Source of the DNA: Aspidapion aeneum
Lineage: Eukaryota; Arthropoda; Insecta; Coleoptera; Brentidae
Reading direction: 5' to 3'
Assembly: GCA_963576565.1 (NCBI GenBank)
Contig: CAUYVT010000040.1
Span: 110,511 to 174,510 of the forward strand
Length of the DNA: 64,000 bases
The position numbers and the translations under genes were made by a program. The notes beneath the pieces are model-generated. The model ran no database searches, had not been told where the DNA came from, and was given only the letters and a program-made list of their open reading frames with translations. Positions 54,801 through 64,000 of this stretch are shown piece by piece (the stretch's first letter is position 1; each line of letters starts with the position of its first letter).

Positions 54801-55680
54801 CGAACCGAACCGAACCGAACCGAACCGAACCGAACCGAACCGAACCGAACCGAACTAAACCGAACCGAACCGAACCGAACCGAACCTATCCAAACCTAAC
54901 CATACCCAACCAAACCTAATTAGCAGCGTTGTGGTTAAGTTCGGTTTGGTTTGGTTCGGTTCGGTACGGTTCGGTTCGTATTCACACCTTCTAGGATCCT
55001 GGGAAAGAATTCCTGACTGAGAGTTTTTTTTTTTTTTTAATTGTTGGTTCAGTTTGCTTTGGTTCGGTTCAGTTCGGTTCGGTTCGTTTCGGCTAGATTT
55101 GATTAGGTTTTGTCAGGTTAGATTTTTGAAACTTTTTTATGAGGTTTTGTTAGATTAGGTTAGGTTACGTCAGGGTCGGGTTATGTTAAGGTTTCGAAAT
55201 TTTCTATTTTTGATTTTTGATATATGTTAATTTCGATATTTTGTATGTTTTTCGATATTTTGTATTTTCGATATTTTGTATTTTCGATATTTTGTGATTC
55301 GATATTTTGTAGTTTCGATATTTTGTAGTTTCGATATTTTGTGGTTTCGATATTTTGTAGTTTCGATATTTTGTAATTCGATAAAATGTAGTTTCGATAT
55401 TTTGTTGTTTCGATATTTTGTAGTTTCGATATTTTGTATGTTTTCGATATTTTGTATTTTTTTCGATATTTTGTGTTTTTATATTTTTTCGCCCTTTTGA
55501 AAAAGGAATACTTTATTTTTGAATCACAATTAGCCTAGTATTCATTTGGCTGTGACAGATTTTCTATTGATCTGACCGACAGATGTCTGTTGATCCCCAT
55601 GATATATAAACTTTTTTATCAGAAATAACCTCCTCTATCACCTGCTGCACTATGGCCCCTAAGTTATGGGACACCCGTAT
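51809..55680. mobile_element. Foldback-like element with tandem-repeat arms around a (CCGAA)n array
   Basis: Outer inverted ends: GGGTGTCCCATAACTTAGG at about 51,814 is mirrored near 55,650-55,675. Going inward, both arms carry the same modules in mirror order. These are GGTTATTTCT and AAGTTTATATA; ~16-17-bp repeats of AAAATATCGAAACTAC (about 52,227-52,450 left; 55,225-55,490 right); a CCTAACC/CCCTGAC segment; a CAAAGCAAACT(A/G)AACCAACAAT segment; and GGATCCTAG plus a GTGTGAAT(T/A)CGAACC segment. The left arm is 51,809-52,650, the right about 54,936-55,680. The loop is the CCGAA array. No transposase ORF. Arms of tandem repeats in inverted orientation are the hallmark of foldback elements. 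Confidence 0.8.
52651..54890. repeat. (CCGAA)n satellite-like array, ~450 units, with (CCGCA)n block
   Basis: About 2.24 kb of the pentamer CCGAA (TTCGG on the other strand). Rare variants occur: single-base losses near 52,704, 52,813, 53,045, 53,102 and 53,279, a CGAAG cluster at 53,378-53,420, and CCAAA at 53,769. A block of about 27 CCGCA units runs from 54,590 to 54,726. Edges grade into CAAACC/CCTAACC-type sequence. Long open frames here (NRTEP and GSVRF repeats) arise because five-base repeats repeat every 15 bases in any frame. Confidence 0.97.
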
Positions 55681-55920
55681 ACAAGGTCCCACATAAAAAT
55701 AACTACACGGAAATTTTGGTAACGATAAGATATACAATTTTGGTTAAATAAGAAAAGAGTTGCGGTATTCCAAGGTCCATTGAATGCTGTATCAAAATTA
55801 AATCTACCGGGGTTTAAAAAGTACTAATAATTGTGTCAAAAAATATCTTATAATATAATATCTTGAATAAATTTTAATTAAATTTAGTATTTTTGTATTA
55901 GCGACAACGGCTATTGGGCG
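55681..55920. other. Non-coding spacer
   Basis: No gene. AT-rich sequence between the foldback element and the R1/I-type LINE fragment. Confidence 0.4.
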
Positions 55921-56650
55921 TTGGATCTGGAGTTGTTAGTATTCAAGAAAAAGTCGAGATTAAACAAACAAACTCGGCCAATTGGCTACTATATTACTGA
56001 CCACGAATGGACCAACAGGACAATAAAAATCTTTTCTGACAGTCAAGCAGCCTTAAGAGCGCTTGATTCCTATACGGTCTCATTAAGAACCGTCAGGAGC
56101 TGTAAGAATTCGCTGAATGCGCTTGGTAGCGCTAACAATGTGTCATTAGTATGGATACCAGGGCATTCTGGGCACGATGGAAATAAGGCCGCAGACCTAG
56201 CAGCGAGGGAAGCGGCATCTGCCGAATTTTTCGGCCCCGAGCCAGCCCTGGGGATATCATACAATGCTGCTAAATCAACCATATTCAAATGGAGGGAGAA
56301 TAGCTTCCAAGAATACTGGATAAATATACCAGAAATGGCTCACTCTAAAGAGTTCATTAAAGGATCATGTAGAAACAGAGCCAGGAACATTATTGGACCT
56401 ACCAGGCAGGAGACACGTATAGTGACTGGTCTTTTCACGGGTCACTGTCGACTGAGAGTGGCACTAACAGAAGAGACCGAATGTAGACTCTGTATGGAAG
56501 ATGACGAAACAGTCAAACATGTACTGTGCGAATGTCCGGCTATTGCACGTTTACGGTAAACCTCAGATTGACTCAGAATATCTGAACAGTGTCTTACCCA
56601 AACTGAAAGCCGGCCTTTTTCGAGCATTAGGCATACAGTGGTGAGAAATC
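55921..56650 (+). pseudogene. R1/I-type LINE fragment: RNase H domain and C-terminal zinc knuckle
   Basis: RNase H motifs: IKIFSDSQAALRAL (catalytic D) and LVWIPGHSGHDGNKAADLAA (H and D). The first part of the fold (TDGS block) is missing. The C-terminal ECRLCMEDDETVKHVLCECP knuckle follows, as in R1- and I-type LINEs. The frame stops at 56,557-56,559; the expected continuation (SEYLNSVLPK, LFRALGIQW) appears in another frame to about 56,642, so there is a frameshift. Upstream RT and endonuclease are absent (5' truncation). The 3' end is probably within 56,650-56,745. Confidence 0.85.
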
Positions 56651-56764
56651 ACTCAAAAGTGAGCCACAATAGACCCACTGGTGGTCGCAGTGGAAGGGCT
56701 GCAAGGCCTACTCAAATATGATCACGGTTAATTGAATGACGTAAACAATTTTTTTCTAGACCTT

Positions 56765-57000
56765 TTAGTTTTTTTTAAATCATGGCCAACTTTGTTTTCT
56801 CTTACATGACCCCCATATTGAACTTTAGCCTCATCAAATAGAGCTTTGCTTTTCAACCATAATCTTAGTATGACAAAACACATTAATTTAAAAAACACTT
56901 GGTTGTAAGATAAATGTCGTAATTGTGTTTGCGATCATACCTACGTAATCATAAGTCAAAAATTTGCCAATTATTGCATTTATTTGTTAAGAGTGTCAAA
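56765..57000 (+). repeat. Dispersed repeat, copy 2
   Basis: Related to 41,965-42,190 in the same orientation (GCCAACTTTGTT, CCCATATTG, GTCGTAATTGTGTTTGCG, ATCATACCTAC, CATTTATTTG). It runs into the RTE-like fragment. Confidence 0.6.
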
Positions 57001-57059
57001 TTTTTTCTAAAAATTATTTGAGATATTTTTTAAATTACACTACCAAAAATTAATAATTA

Positions 57060-57175
57060 ACTACAGCTTTACCACCGTACTTTAGAATTTCTGCCGTTAC
57101 TGCGTCTTTTCCAGGTGATTTGTTATTTTTTATTTTATTTAATGCTCTCTTTATTTCCGCTTTGCTTATTTCAGG
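57060..57175 (-). pseudogene. RTE-like LINE reverse transcriptase fragment
   Basis: Minus strand reads PEISKAEIKRALNKIKNNKS, then PGKDAVTAEILKYGG: about 38 codons without a stop, matching the segment before RT motif A (the KNNKSPG-D region) typical of RTE-clade LINEs. Flanked by unrelated sequence. A short relic. Confidence 0.7.
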
Positions 57176-57281
57176 TTATATTTAAAGAAAAGATACCTCC
57201 TCTTATTAAAAAGTAAAATGGATAACACGTATTTATTTTAGGTTGTTCAAGTAGAAATTTGTTTTACTTTTTGCTGCATAA

Positions 57282-58256
57282 CAGGGTTGGATGGTCTCAA
57301 ACAAACCGGCCCTGGCAATTTTTTTTTATTCGACCCTCGCTTCGGCACAAAAATTTTACGGCAAAGAAAACGAAGCCATATTGTGTTATTTTTGTTTTTG
57401 ATATTATGGAGGTTCTTAAATAACATGCTAATTTTAAAGGATGTAATTTGCATTTTGAGAAAAAAACTTCATATGGACATATGTATGCATGTCCTAAATA
57501 TCCTAACTTGTGAGATACAAGGTGTTTAAAGACTTTCAGAAAATCTCCCTTTTAATTAATATCTGTGAGACTGCTTTAGATATTTTTGTAAAGTTTTATA
57601 TTCTGTATGCCTATATTAAACACTAAGTACCTATTAACATAATTAATACCTAATTTTTTCACAAAATGACAACTCAAAGAAAAATAAAAACGTACAAAAT
57701 TTCATATAACATACAACAGCGCCCCCGTTAGTTAAAAAGCTGCAAGTATTTTTTTTTTTCTCGACGGATTTTCCATCATGTCCTATGTAATAAAATTTTT
57801 AAAAAAACTGTAAAAAAATACAAGTTACTTTTATATTAATATAAGTATATTGTATCAAGGAGATACTGTGATAATGGCACTTACTTATTAATATCTTTTT
57901 ACAATAGCAATATCCAGAAGAAAAAATCGGGAGATTAAAAAATATTGTCCAATTTTTTTCTTATTTTGTGTTGCTGTTGTGAAATCTCTTTTAACACACT
58001 TTGTTGACTATTTTGGTGGGGATTGATCCCCCTGATCTCCCCCTTCGGTACGGCCTTGCCAATATCTCATATCAAACGAGTAACGCAGACCTGGAGTTAC
58101 TACATACAGATTTTTTCAATTTAAATATTTAATGTTTTAATTAGTTCGTTTGTCAAATATACAAAAATAAATATTAATAATTTGGAATAGGTACAACGGG
58201 GCTTGTACCGGCCCACCGGGCATTTGCCCGGTTGCCCGCCTGTCCATCCAACCCTG
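57282..58256. mobile_element. Non-autonomous hAT element, 8-bp TSD
   Basis: Perfect 13-bp terminal inverted repeat CAGGGTTGGATGG at 57,282, mirrored as CCATCCAACCCTG ending at 58,256. Both sides are flanked by CTGCATAA (57,274-57,281 and 58,257-58,264). An 8-bp TSD with CAGGG ends is the hAT signature. The 975-bp interior has no transposase. A GC-rich subterminal stretch (CCGGCCC near 57,306; GCCCACCGGGCATTTGCCCG near 58,211) can fold. Confidence 0.9.
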
Positions 58257-58264
58257 CTGCATAA

Positions 58265-59098
58265 TACGGTTCACCAATCAAGAATAGAATAGTTCATAAA
58301 TAACACAAATTCGCACAAATGCAACCCATATACCGCAATAATTAATCATAACGATCCAGTTAAGCAAAAACATGCTGGGTGCAATCATAAACGATGTATT
58401 TAAAACCCATCTCTTCCCGTATACTACCCTATTCATGCTTAATTATATTAGGGCCAATTTAGCGCTTCGTAAAGCTAAATCATTTTCAGCATCCATTAAA
58501 GTGTCATGTACCTTAAGTTCAACGGGATTGTTCATGTTCTTTCAAAAGGGGGGGGGGGGAGATGCACCCGGCTCCCCTTCCTCTTGTCTTTAGTTCCGAT
58601 CAACGGCACCGGCGGTTCTAGAGCAAAACTCTGGGAGGAGGGGGGGGGGTTAATAGTGAAATGGGTACCGTAAACAAGGGCACAGGAAAAAAGCGAAAAG
58701 GAAATATTCGCACTAGAAAAGAGCCCAGAAAAAGAAAAAATGCGCCCGCATAAAAAAGCGTACATCAAAAAATCGTCATAGTAAAATCGCGCACAGAGAA
58801 ATTATGTAAAGAAAATGTTTGACCCTGTTTGAAAAGAAAGGAGACGTTTTCAAAAATACTGAATTTTTTTATATTTTTGAAAAAATTTGAAATTTTTAGA
58901 TATTTTTTTAGAATGATCAAAAGTAAATTAAAATTAAAATTTTTTTTTAACTTTGAAGTTTTTTAAAAGTTCGATGAAATATTACTGAAATATTTAAATA
59001 TGTTTTAAAACTTTAACTATAAATAAATTTTGTTCAGAAATTCTTATGATTTACGTATCCTAGGTGCATGAATGGGCCATTAGAGTAGAGTCAGTGCA
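58265..59098. other. Non-coding, includes two G-runs
   Basis: No gene recognised. G-runs of about 11 lie near 58,548 and 58,640, possible G-quadruplex or assembly-sensitive sites. Confidence 0.4.
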
Positions 59099-59677
59099 CC
59101 AGTAAATGAACAGCACCCAGTAAATGAACAGTTTGCTCTATTTTTCGGTAAAATAAGACGATACGCTTTTAAATCTTCTTCTGTTTCTGTCCTATAACTA
59201 ACTAACTTCTTTCATAAGTGTTTTTTTACTGGACGCGCTGGAAAAATCCGTTAGTCAAGTCTTGGCACTTAATGCATGTATGTAGTCGATGTTTCAGTGC
59301 AGCGGCTAGGGAGCCATATTTTGTTAAGGTAAGCTAAAAGTGGTGATTTATAGAACTATGGATTCTGCATTTATAAAGAGAGATTCGTATATTTTAGGTG
59401 TTTAGCAGTAATTATAGGTAATACAACCTAATGTAATGTATGTTCAAAATATTTGCATGCTCAATTACTGGTACACAGATATTTCGAAAATCCAGTCAAT
59501 AAATAAGGTGTTCATTCAATGGGTATTTGCATATTTGCATAAAACAAGAAAACTAGGCCTTAAAGTATGTATTTTTTATGAAGCAAGCTTCCAAATTGAA
59601 ATATTTTTGTCATTTTGAGTAGTATTCCAGTAAATGAACGGTGTTCATTCACTGGTCTTCATTTGTTCATTTACTGG
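59099..59677. mobile_element. MITE-like element with CCAGTAAATGAACA ends
   Basis: CCAGTAAATGAACAG at 59,099 (repeated at 59,117) is mirrored by TGTTCATTTACTGG ending at 59,677. An additional CCAGTAAATGAACGG with its own inverse GTTCATTCACTGG lies at 59,627-59,655. So each end carries a doubled subterminal repeat. The interior is non-coding. TSD not seen; superfamily unknown. Confidence 0.65.
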
Positions 59678-59924
59678 AACTTTCGCCTAATTATACCAGT
59701 TCTTTTTAAAATATATTTGATCATTTTTAATGGTAGGTTTGTACAGAAAAAAGTTAAAATTAAAATAACAATATTTTGCTGTTTTTACACACACAACGAA
59801 AAAGAGAAGGGAAGGACAGAAAATGAAGATGAAGTAAAAGAGAAGAAACTGAAAAGAGAAATGAAAAACAAAGAAGCAAAGGTGAAAATTGATTCTTAAA
59901 AAAAAACTGATTAAGCTTACCAAA
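59678..59924. other. Non-coding
   Basis: AT-rich sequence; the Lys/Glu-rich 94-codon frame here is low-complexity and not convincing. Confidence 0.4.
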
Positions 59925-60078
59925 AAAATACTCTGCCAATTTATGGGCACCTAAGCTCACACTAGGTACTATAGTTATAGTGTACGTGTAAGCTAATATA
60001 ACTAAAATATGAAATATGTTTTATTCAACTCCAGACTCAATTATCTTTCGTTTGATACCACACAAGCCATGTTTTGAC
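59925..60078. repeat. Dispersed repeat fragment, inverse of 41,325-41,480
   Basis: Contains ATACTCTGCCAAT, GGGCACCTAAGCTCACACT, ATAGTTATAGTGTA and AATTATCTTTCGTTTGATAC, all matching the complement of the right end of the 40,853-41,480 repeat. It stops abruptly at the 3' tail of LINE C. Confidence 0.75.
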
Positions 60079-60563
60079 TTCAATCAATCAAATCAATCAA
60101 ATTATGCTTTATTGTCAAAAAAGTAGAGTTTTACAGACAAAGCAAAAAATGGTCCTTAATTGTAAATATAAGATAAACACTTGCTTACAAGTCTAAGTTG
60201 AGGTACGGAATAGTCATTTAAAATAGTGTAACAGTCTATAAATTTCGCGATATATATTTTTTTAATGTTTCTCCTAGGCTATATGCTCTCTTTCCACCTA
60301 TTCACTTACTATTATCGAAATACAACGAAATTCTTTGACCATGAAATTAAAATATGTTAAAACATGTAAAAATATGTTAAAATACGTAAAAACATGTTAA
60401 AATATGTCAAATCATGTTAAAATATGTTAAAACGTCAAAATATGTTAAAAATAAAATATGTTAAAGTTAGATATAAAACACAAGAAACAACAAACAGAAC
60501 AATCTGATACATACACAAGTAAAATAAAAAAATTTAAATGTTTAAATATATTTGTCAATTATT

Positions 60564-62495
60564 CTATAACTGGTCCTCGAAAAATTCATTAAGACTATAA
60601 TATGCCTTCTCCAATAGCAAATCTTTTACCTTAACCCTAAATATTTTTTCCGAGTGAATGCTTTTCAGTCTATTTGGAAGCTTATTAAAAATTTTAATAC
60701 TGCGGTAGATTATCGAGTTTTGGGTTAATTGAGACCTAGGAATAGGCAGTGGTATGCTGTTATATTCTTGACTTGTTGTTTGGTAGGTTAGTTCAAATGA
60801 GTGATTTTTAAATTTTTTATAAATCAGCATCACTGTTTCTAGTATAAAAAGGCAACAAAGAGTTAATATTTTTTCTCTCATAAACAAAGGCCCTATTATG
60901 CGCCCGCAAATATATCTGATGCATCTTTTTTGAATTACAAACACAGATCTGAACAAATACTGACTGCAATTCCCCCAAAAGGCTATTCCATAGCGCAAAT
61001 GAGAATCAACAAGGGCGTAATAAGTGGTTTTGGCCATTTCACAATCAAGTTCGAAAAATGTTTGTCTAACGGCGTAACTACCTATCGATATTTTTTTATT
61101 AAGATAGGGAATATGCGAGGAGAATTTTAGCCTATTGTCTATATACATTCCTAAAAATTTAGTATTTTCATCCTGAGTTATTCTTTGGTTGGAAACAGTT
61201 AGGTCATCAAAAGAAAATTTAAAACTGAGGACTTTTGTTTTATCTATGTTAAAACAGAGAAAGTTTGAATCACACCACTCTTTAATTCGTTGTATGTCCT
61301 CTTGCACTATTTCTTTTAATATTGTTTCGTTTTTATGATGCCATAAAATTGTAGTGTCGTCAGCAAAAAGTGTTAGAGTACCCCTTATACCTATCAAAGT
61401 TAAGTCGTTAATATATAACAAAAATAACAGTGGGCCCAAAACAGAACCTTGAGGCACACCAAAGTTAATTTTGGATAAAGAAGAGACACAACCACCATTT
61501 CGAACCATCTGATATCTTCCAGTCAAGTATGAGTGAAAAAAACGCTGCGAGACTCCTCTAAACCCATATCTCTCCAACTTTTGTAAAAGCAGGTCGTGAC
61601 TGACACAGTCGAAGGCCTTTTGAAAGTCGCAGAATACTGCAGCTGCAGCTTCTTTATCATTAAATCTAAAATATAGACTTTCCAAAAAAGAGAACAAAGC
61701 ATCGTTAGTACTCCTTCCGCTCTGGAAACCAAATTGATTAGTGCTAAGGATACTATGTTTTTTAAGAAAATTGGTCATTCTAACCTTTACCAGTTTTTCA
61801 ATAATTTTAGATAGAGTATCCAACAGTGAGATAGGTCTGAAATTAGTGGGCTCGTCAAATGATCCCGATTTATGAAGAGGAACAACTACGGCTATTTTGA
61901 GGACATCTGGAAATTCATCCTTTAAGAAACATGAGTTGATAGCAACAACAAGGGCATGCAACGTTCTGGTATCCAAATTTTGAAAAATTTTTATGTTCAT
62001 TTCATCTTGACCGGAAGAATAAACGTTTTTTATTTCATTTATTGTGTTTTTTAATTCCAATCTATCTGTGATGCCTAGATTAAAGTTTTCATTGACAACG
62101 ATGTTATTTAAGTTATCCATAGGATTGATTACTGGTCTTAATTCGGCTGTAAGTTTTTGGGCAACAGTGCAATAAAATTGATTTAAAACATTGACATCGA
62201 TATTTGCTGATTGTTTGGAAGAATTAGTTTTGCCTCTAAAGTCATTGACTATTGCCCAAGCTTCCTGAGCTTTATTTTTCGCATTTGATATTTTGTTTGA
62301 GTAAAAGTTTCTTTTAGCGACCCTTATAATTTTTTTGTACAATTTGCGATATTTTTTGTAATAGTTAGTTATAAAATTATTATTAATATGCTTGCAGATT
62401 TTATGCAAGGAGCGCAGATTTTGACTTGAAGTTTTGATTCCTTTAGTCATCCAAGATTTTTTCTTATTACTTACATTCTCACCAATGGAAAGCAA
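60564..62495 (-). CDS. LINE C reverse transcriptase
   Basis: 643 codons. SWMTKGIKTSSQNLRSLHKI opens the linker after the endonuclease. RT blocks: FRPISLLDTLSKIIEKLVKV, NQFGFQSGRSTNDALFSFLE, FCDFQKAFDCVSHDLLLQKL (motif A), FGVPQGSVLGPLLFLLYIND (B), LFADDTTILWH (C, DD intact) and the C-terminal LVDSHLRYGIAFWG and IQKRCIRYICG blocks. The frame is open throughout, so the enzyme domain itself may be intact. It is separated from the endonuclease by two frameshifts, near 62,480 and 62,595. Confidence 0.92.
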   Translation of the reverse strand: MLSIGENVSNKKKSWMTKGIKTSSQNLRSLHKICKHINNNFITNYYKKYRKLYKKIIRVAKRNFYSNKISNAKNKAQEAWAIVNDFRGKTNSSKQSANIDVNVLNQFYCTVAQKLTAELRPVINPMDNLNNIVVNENFNLGITDRLELKNTINEIKNVYSSGQDEMNIKIFQNLDTRTLHALVVAINSCFLKDEFPDVLKIAVVVPLHKSGSFDEPTNFRPISLLDTLSKIIEKLVKVRMTNFLKKHSILSTNQFGFQSGRSTNDALFSFLESLYFRFNDKEAAAAVFCDFQKAFDCVSHDLLLQKLERYGFRGVSQRFFHSYLTGRYQMVRNGGCVSSLSKINFGVPQGSVLGPLLFLLYINDLTLIGIRGTLTLFADDTTILWHHKNETILKEIVQEDIQRIKEWCDSNFLCFNIDKTKVLSFKFSFDDLTVSNQRITQDENTKFLGMYIDNRLKFSSHIPYLNKKISIGSYAVRQTFFELDCEMAKTTYYALVDSHLRYGIAFWGNCSQYLFRSVFVIQKRCIRYICGRIIGPLFMREKILTLCCLFILETVMLIYKKFKNHSFELTYQTTSQEYNSIPLPIPRSQLTQNSIIYRSIKIFNKLPNRLKSIHSEKIFRVKVKDLLLEKAYYSLNEFFEDQL

Positions 62496-62596
62496 CTATT
62501 AAACAGTGTTTGAAGAAATGAATGAAAGGAATCGACAGGTTTGTCCGACACCAGCACAGAATGCCAATCAACCGTTGTCAATTTTTTTCTAAAATT

Positions 62597-63330
62597 TTAA
62601 AAGTTTCTTTCCGAAAAAGTTCTTTTAAGTTGGGCTGGAGTTTTTTTAGTTTGGGTTCTAAGAGGAACGCTTGCTAGTAAAGCTTCGTGGTCGGAAAGAT
62701 CTGTCGAAGTAACAACACACTCACTGCCATCCCCATCGAAGTTACTACAAAAATAATCGATAGTCGTCGCTGTTACATTTGTTATTCTAGTTGGAGATTG
62801 AACTAACATATTTAAACCATATGACAAAAGTAAATTTTGTAAATTTTGGTTTGATGTCGAAGATTCATTACCAAAGTCAATGTTAAAGTCTCCACCCAGA
62901 ATAACTTTGCTATTTTTAGGTAGATCAAGTAAAACAGTTTCAAGATCTATGAGGAAATTTTCTACATTGGAATCTAGAGATCTGTAAACGCACAAAATAT
63001 ATAAATTGTATTTTTTACCTAAGGCGACCGATAACTCAAATCTTTACATAAATGGTCGTACTTGTCGATTACTTGAACCAATTGGTTTAACTGAGAGAAG
63101 TATTCACTTATGAAAATCGCTGTTCCCCCAAAACCCTTATTTACTGTTCTACAATACTGAGAGACACAAAAGTAACCTGCAATATACATGGCTCCGAAGG
63201 GTTTAGCCAGTGCTCAGTTATCAACATTATCTCCGGATTTTGTTGACACTCAAGAAACATGCACAATTCATGAACTTTATTACGCAACGAGTGAATGTTA
63301 AGCACTAAAGCCATCACACTAAAGTTTTTT
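62597..63330 (-). pseudogene. LINE C endonuclease, broken
   Basis: Upstream part (about 63,150-63,330) reads LNIHSLRNKVHELCMFLE and IMLITEHWL (catalytic E of the APE-type fold) in one frame. After stops and a shift, 62,995-62,597 reads ILCVYRSLDSNVENFL, VILGGDFNIDFG (D/N), MLVQSPTRIT, TIDYFCSN and TDLSDHEALLA (SDH). All catalytic blocks can be found but not in one frame. Confidence 0.82.
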
Positions 63331-63334
63331 GAAT

Positions 63335-64000
63335 TTAAGATATTGTTGTGGTTTCCCGAGAAGGATTGACAAAAAAATTTGATTGTTCTGCATTAACATC
63401 GTCAACACGATCTACACCAGTAAGATCAATAAAAGATACGGAAGATCGAACTGAAGACGCATCTTGATCAAAGTCGGTTAAATTATTATCAATTAGAGGT
63501 ATTTGTTTTAAAGACGAGAATTTATCTGTCGACTTAAAAACACTAACTGCATTAAACAAAAGCATATAAATTTTTGATAAACCCTTACTATTGAGAAAAA
63601 TGCTCCTTGATACATAATCAGAGTATCGTAGTTTATCATATAGGTCAAAATAGTTAATACTTATTGAGAATTGTCGTAGTTTAGAAGTGTAGGCGATGAG
63701 TTGATTGTTGACCACTTGAACGTTTTTATAAGGTGTACCGTCTTCGTCTTTAGCAGGAATAGTACATAATAATAGGTTGGTATAAAAACAATGATTTGCC
63801 AATTTGGTTATTTCATTTAGTTTAATATTATGATTGTTGATTCCTGCCAGTACTATCACAAAATCATTGCTTGTAAGGTTTTTAAAATGTGAACTCTCAC
63901 TTGTTACGCTGCTAAACAAGGCATTAGGTTTACATATTAGTTGAACATTAAAAAGATGTGGGAATCGATGTGCTAGATGTGGGTATAAGTATTTCCCATA
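63335..64000 (-). CDS. LINE C ORF1, C-terminal part with SGNH/esterase-like domain
   Basis: 194 codons from an inner ATG at 63,919; the true start is beyond the window edge. FVIVLAGINN resembles the GxND block of SGNH hydrolases, and YTNLLLCTIPAKDEDG, INYFDLYDKLRYSDYV, FLNSKGLSKIYMLL follow as in the esterase domain described in CR1 ORF1 proteins. The catalytic Asp of GxND reads N (AGINN), and the usual H near the end is replaced (LNSKGLSK), so hydrolase activity is doubtful. It stops just before the endonuclease frame. Confidence 0.7.
   Translation of the reverse strand, partial: YGKYLYPHLAHRFPHLFNVQLICKPNALFSSVTSESSHFKNLTSNDFVIVLAGINNHNIKLNEITKLANHCFYTNLLLCTIPAKDEDGTPYKNVQVVNNQLIAYTSKLRQFSISINYFDLYDKLRYSDYVSRSIFLNSKGLSKIYMLLFNAVSVFKSTDKFSSLKQIPLIDNNLTDFDQDASSVRSSVSFIDLTGVDRVDDVNAEQSNFFVNPSRETTTIS

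Larger units (their letters stand above)
60079..64000 (-). mobile_element. LINE C: CR1-like non-LTR retrotransposon (5' part outside the window)
   Basis: Minus strand. The 3' tail is a short (ATTTGATTG)-type repeat near 60,079-60,105. Going upstream: a 3' UTR of about 450 bases with repeated AATATGTTAAAA units, RT (60,564-62,495), endonuclease (about 62,590-63,330) and ORF1 with an esterase-like domain (63,335 to the window edge). Confidence 0.88.

Noticed and set aside
52540..54899. Open frames of up to ~750 codons on both strands (NRTEP- and GSVRF-type repeats)
   Set aside because: They are products of a stop-free pentanucleotide array; a 5-base repeat reads as a 15-base codon cycle in every frame. 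No start context or domain.
55276..55500. 74-codon frame with RYFVVSIFC repeats
   Set aside because: Translation of the ~17-bp TTTCGATATTTTGTAG repeats of the foldback arm.
59615..59899. 94-codon frame ending in a Lys/Glu-rich stretch
   Set aside because: Low-complexity A-rich sequence inside and beside a MITE-like element; no conserved motif.

Overview
The window looks like repeat-rich, AT-rich nuclear DNA of an arthropod, most likely an insect. No single-copy host gene is recognisable. Nearly all of it is transposable elements, many nested inside one another. The clade call rests on element types (BEL/Pao, gypsy, jockey- and CR1-like LINEs, Polinton/Maverick, hAT, hammerhead-bearing tandem element); species cannot be told from the sequence.

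Left part (1-40,000). The backbone is an old, decayed Polinton/Maverick, called P1 here. Its genes run + for a penton-like minor capsid protein (starts 1,574), a small basic protein (12,041), a double-jelly-roll major capsid protein (starts 12,220), and two small genes (35,087 and 35,413). A zinc-finger/family-B DNA polymerase runs on - (39,902 down to 36,431). The two capsid genes have been broken repeatedly. A gypsy LTR retrotransposon (1,877-9,800, 4-bp TSD ATGC) and a hammerhead-ribozyme tandem array (10,030-11,854, 12-bp TSD) sit in the minor capsid gene. A CR1/jockey-group LINE (12,472-16,611) and a jockey-like LINE on - (17,099-34,611) sit in the major capsid gene. That second LINE was itself split by a second Polinton, P2 (18,050-32,838), with 6-bp TSD AGCATT and near-identical terminal inverted repeats of about 4.9 kb. 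P2 keeps an intact integrase and a 404-residue conserved protein plus an ATPase fragment, but has no polymerase or capsid genes. A BEL/Pao remnant lies at the left edge.

Middle part (40,000-51,800). A possible heat-shock-type promoter precedes the P1 polymerase. Then come a dispersed repeat with (GTCT)n, degenerate tandem repeats, a second copy of the jockey-like LINE (42,858-45,595), and about 6 kb without genes that holds two short inverted-repeat (MITE-like) elements.

Right part (51,800-64,000). A foldback-like element (51,809-55,680) has arms made of short tandem repeats and encloses a 2.2-kb (CCGAA)n array with an embedded (CCGCA)n block. It is followed by an R1/I-type LINE fragment with RNase H, a small RTE-like RT fragment, a non-autonomous hAT element (8-bp TSD CTGCATAA), another inverted-repeat element, and a CR1-like LINE on - with an esterase-type ORF1 that runs off the window.

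The most interesting items are the four hammerhead ribozyme motifs in a retrozyme-like array, the nested deletion-derivative Polinton with giant TIRs that each carry the same intact gene, and the foldback/CCGAA element. Insertion order can be read directly: P1 first, then the jockey-like LINE, then P2.
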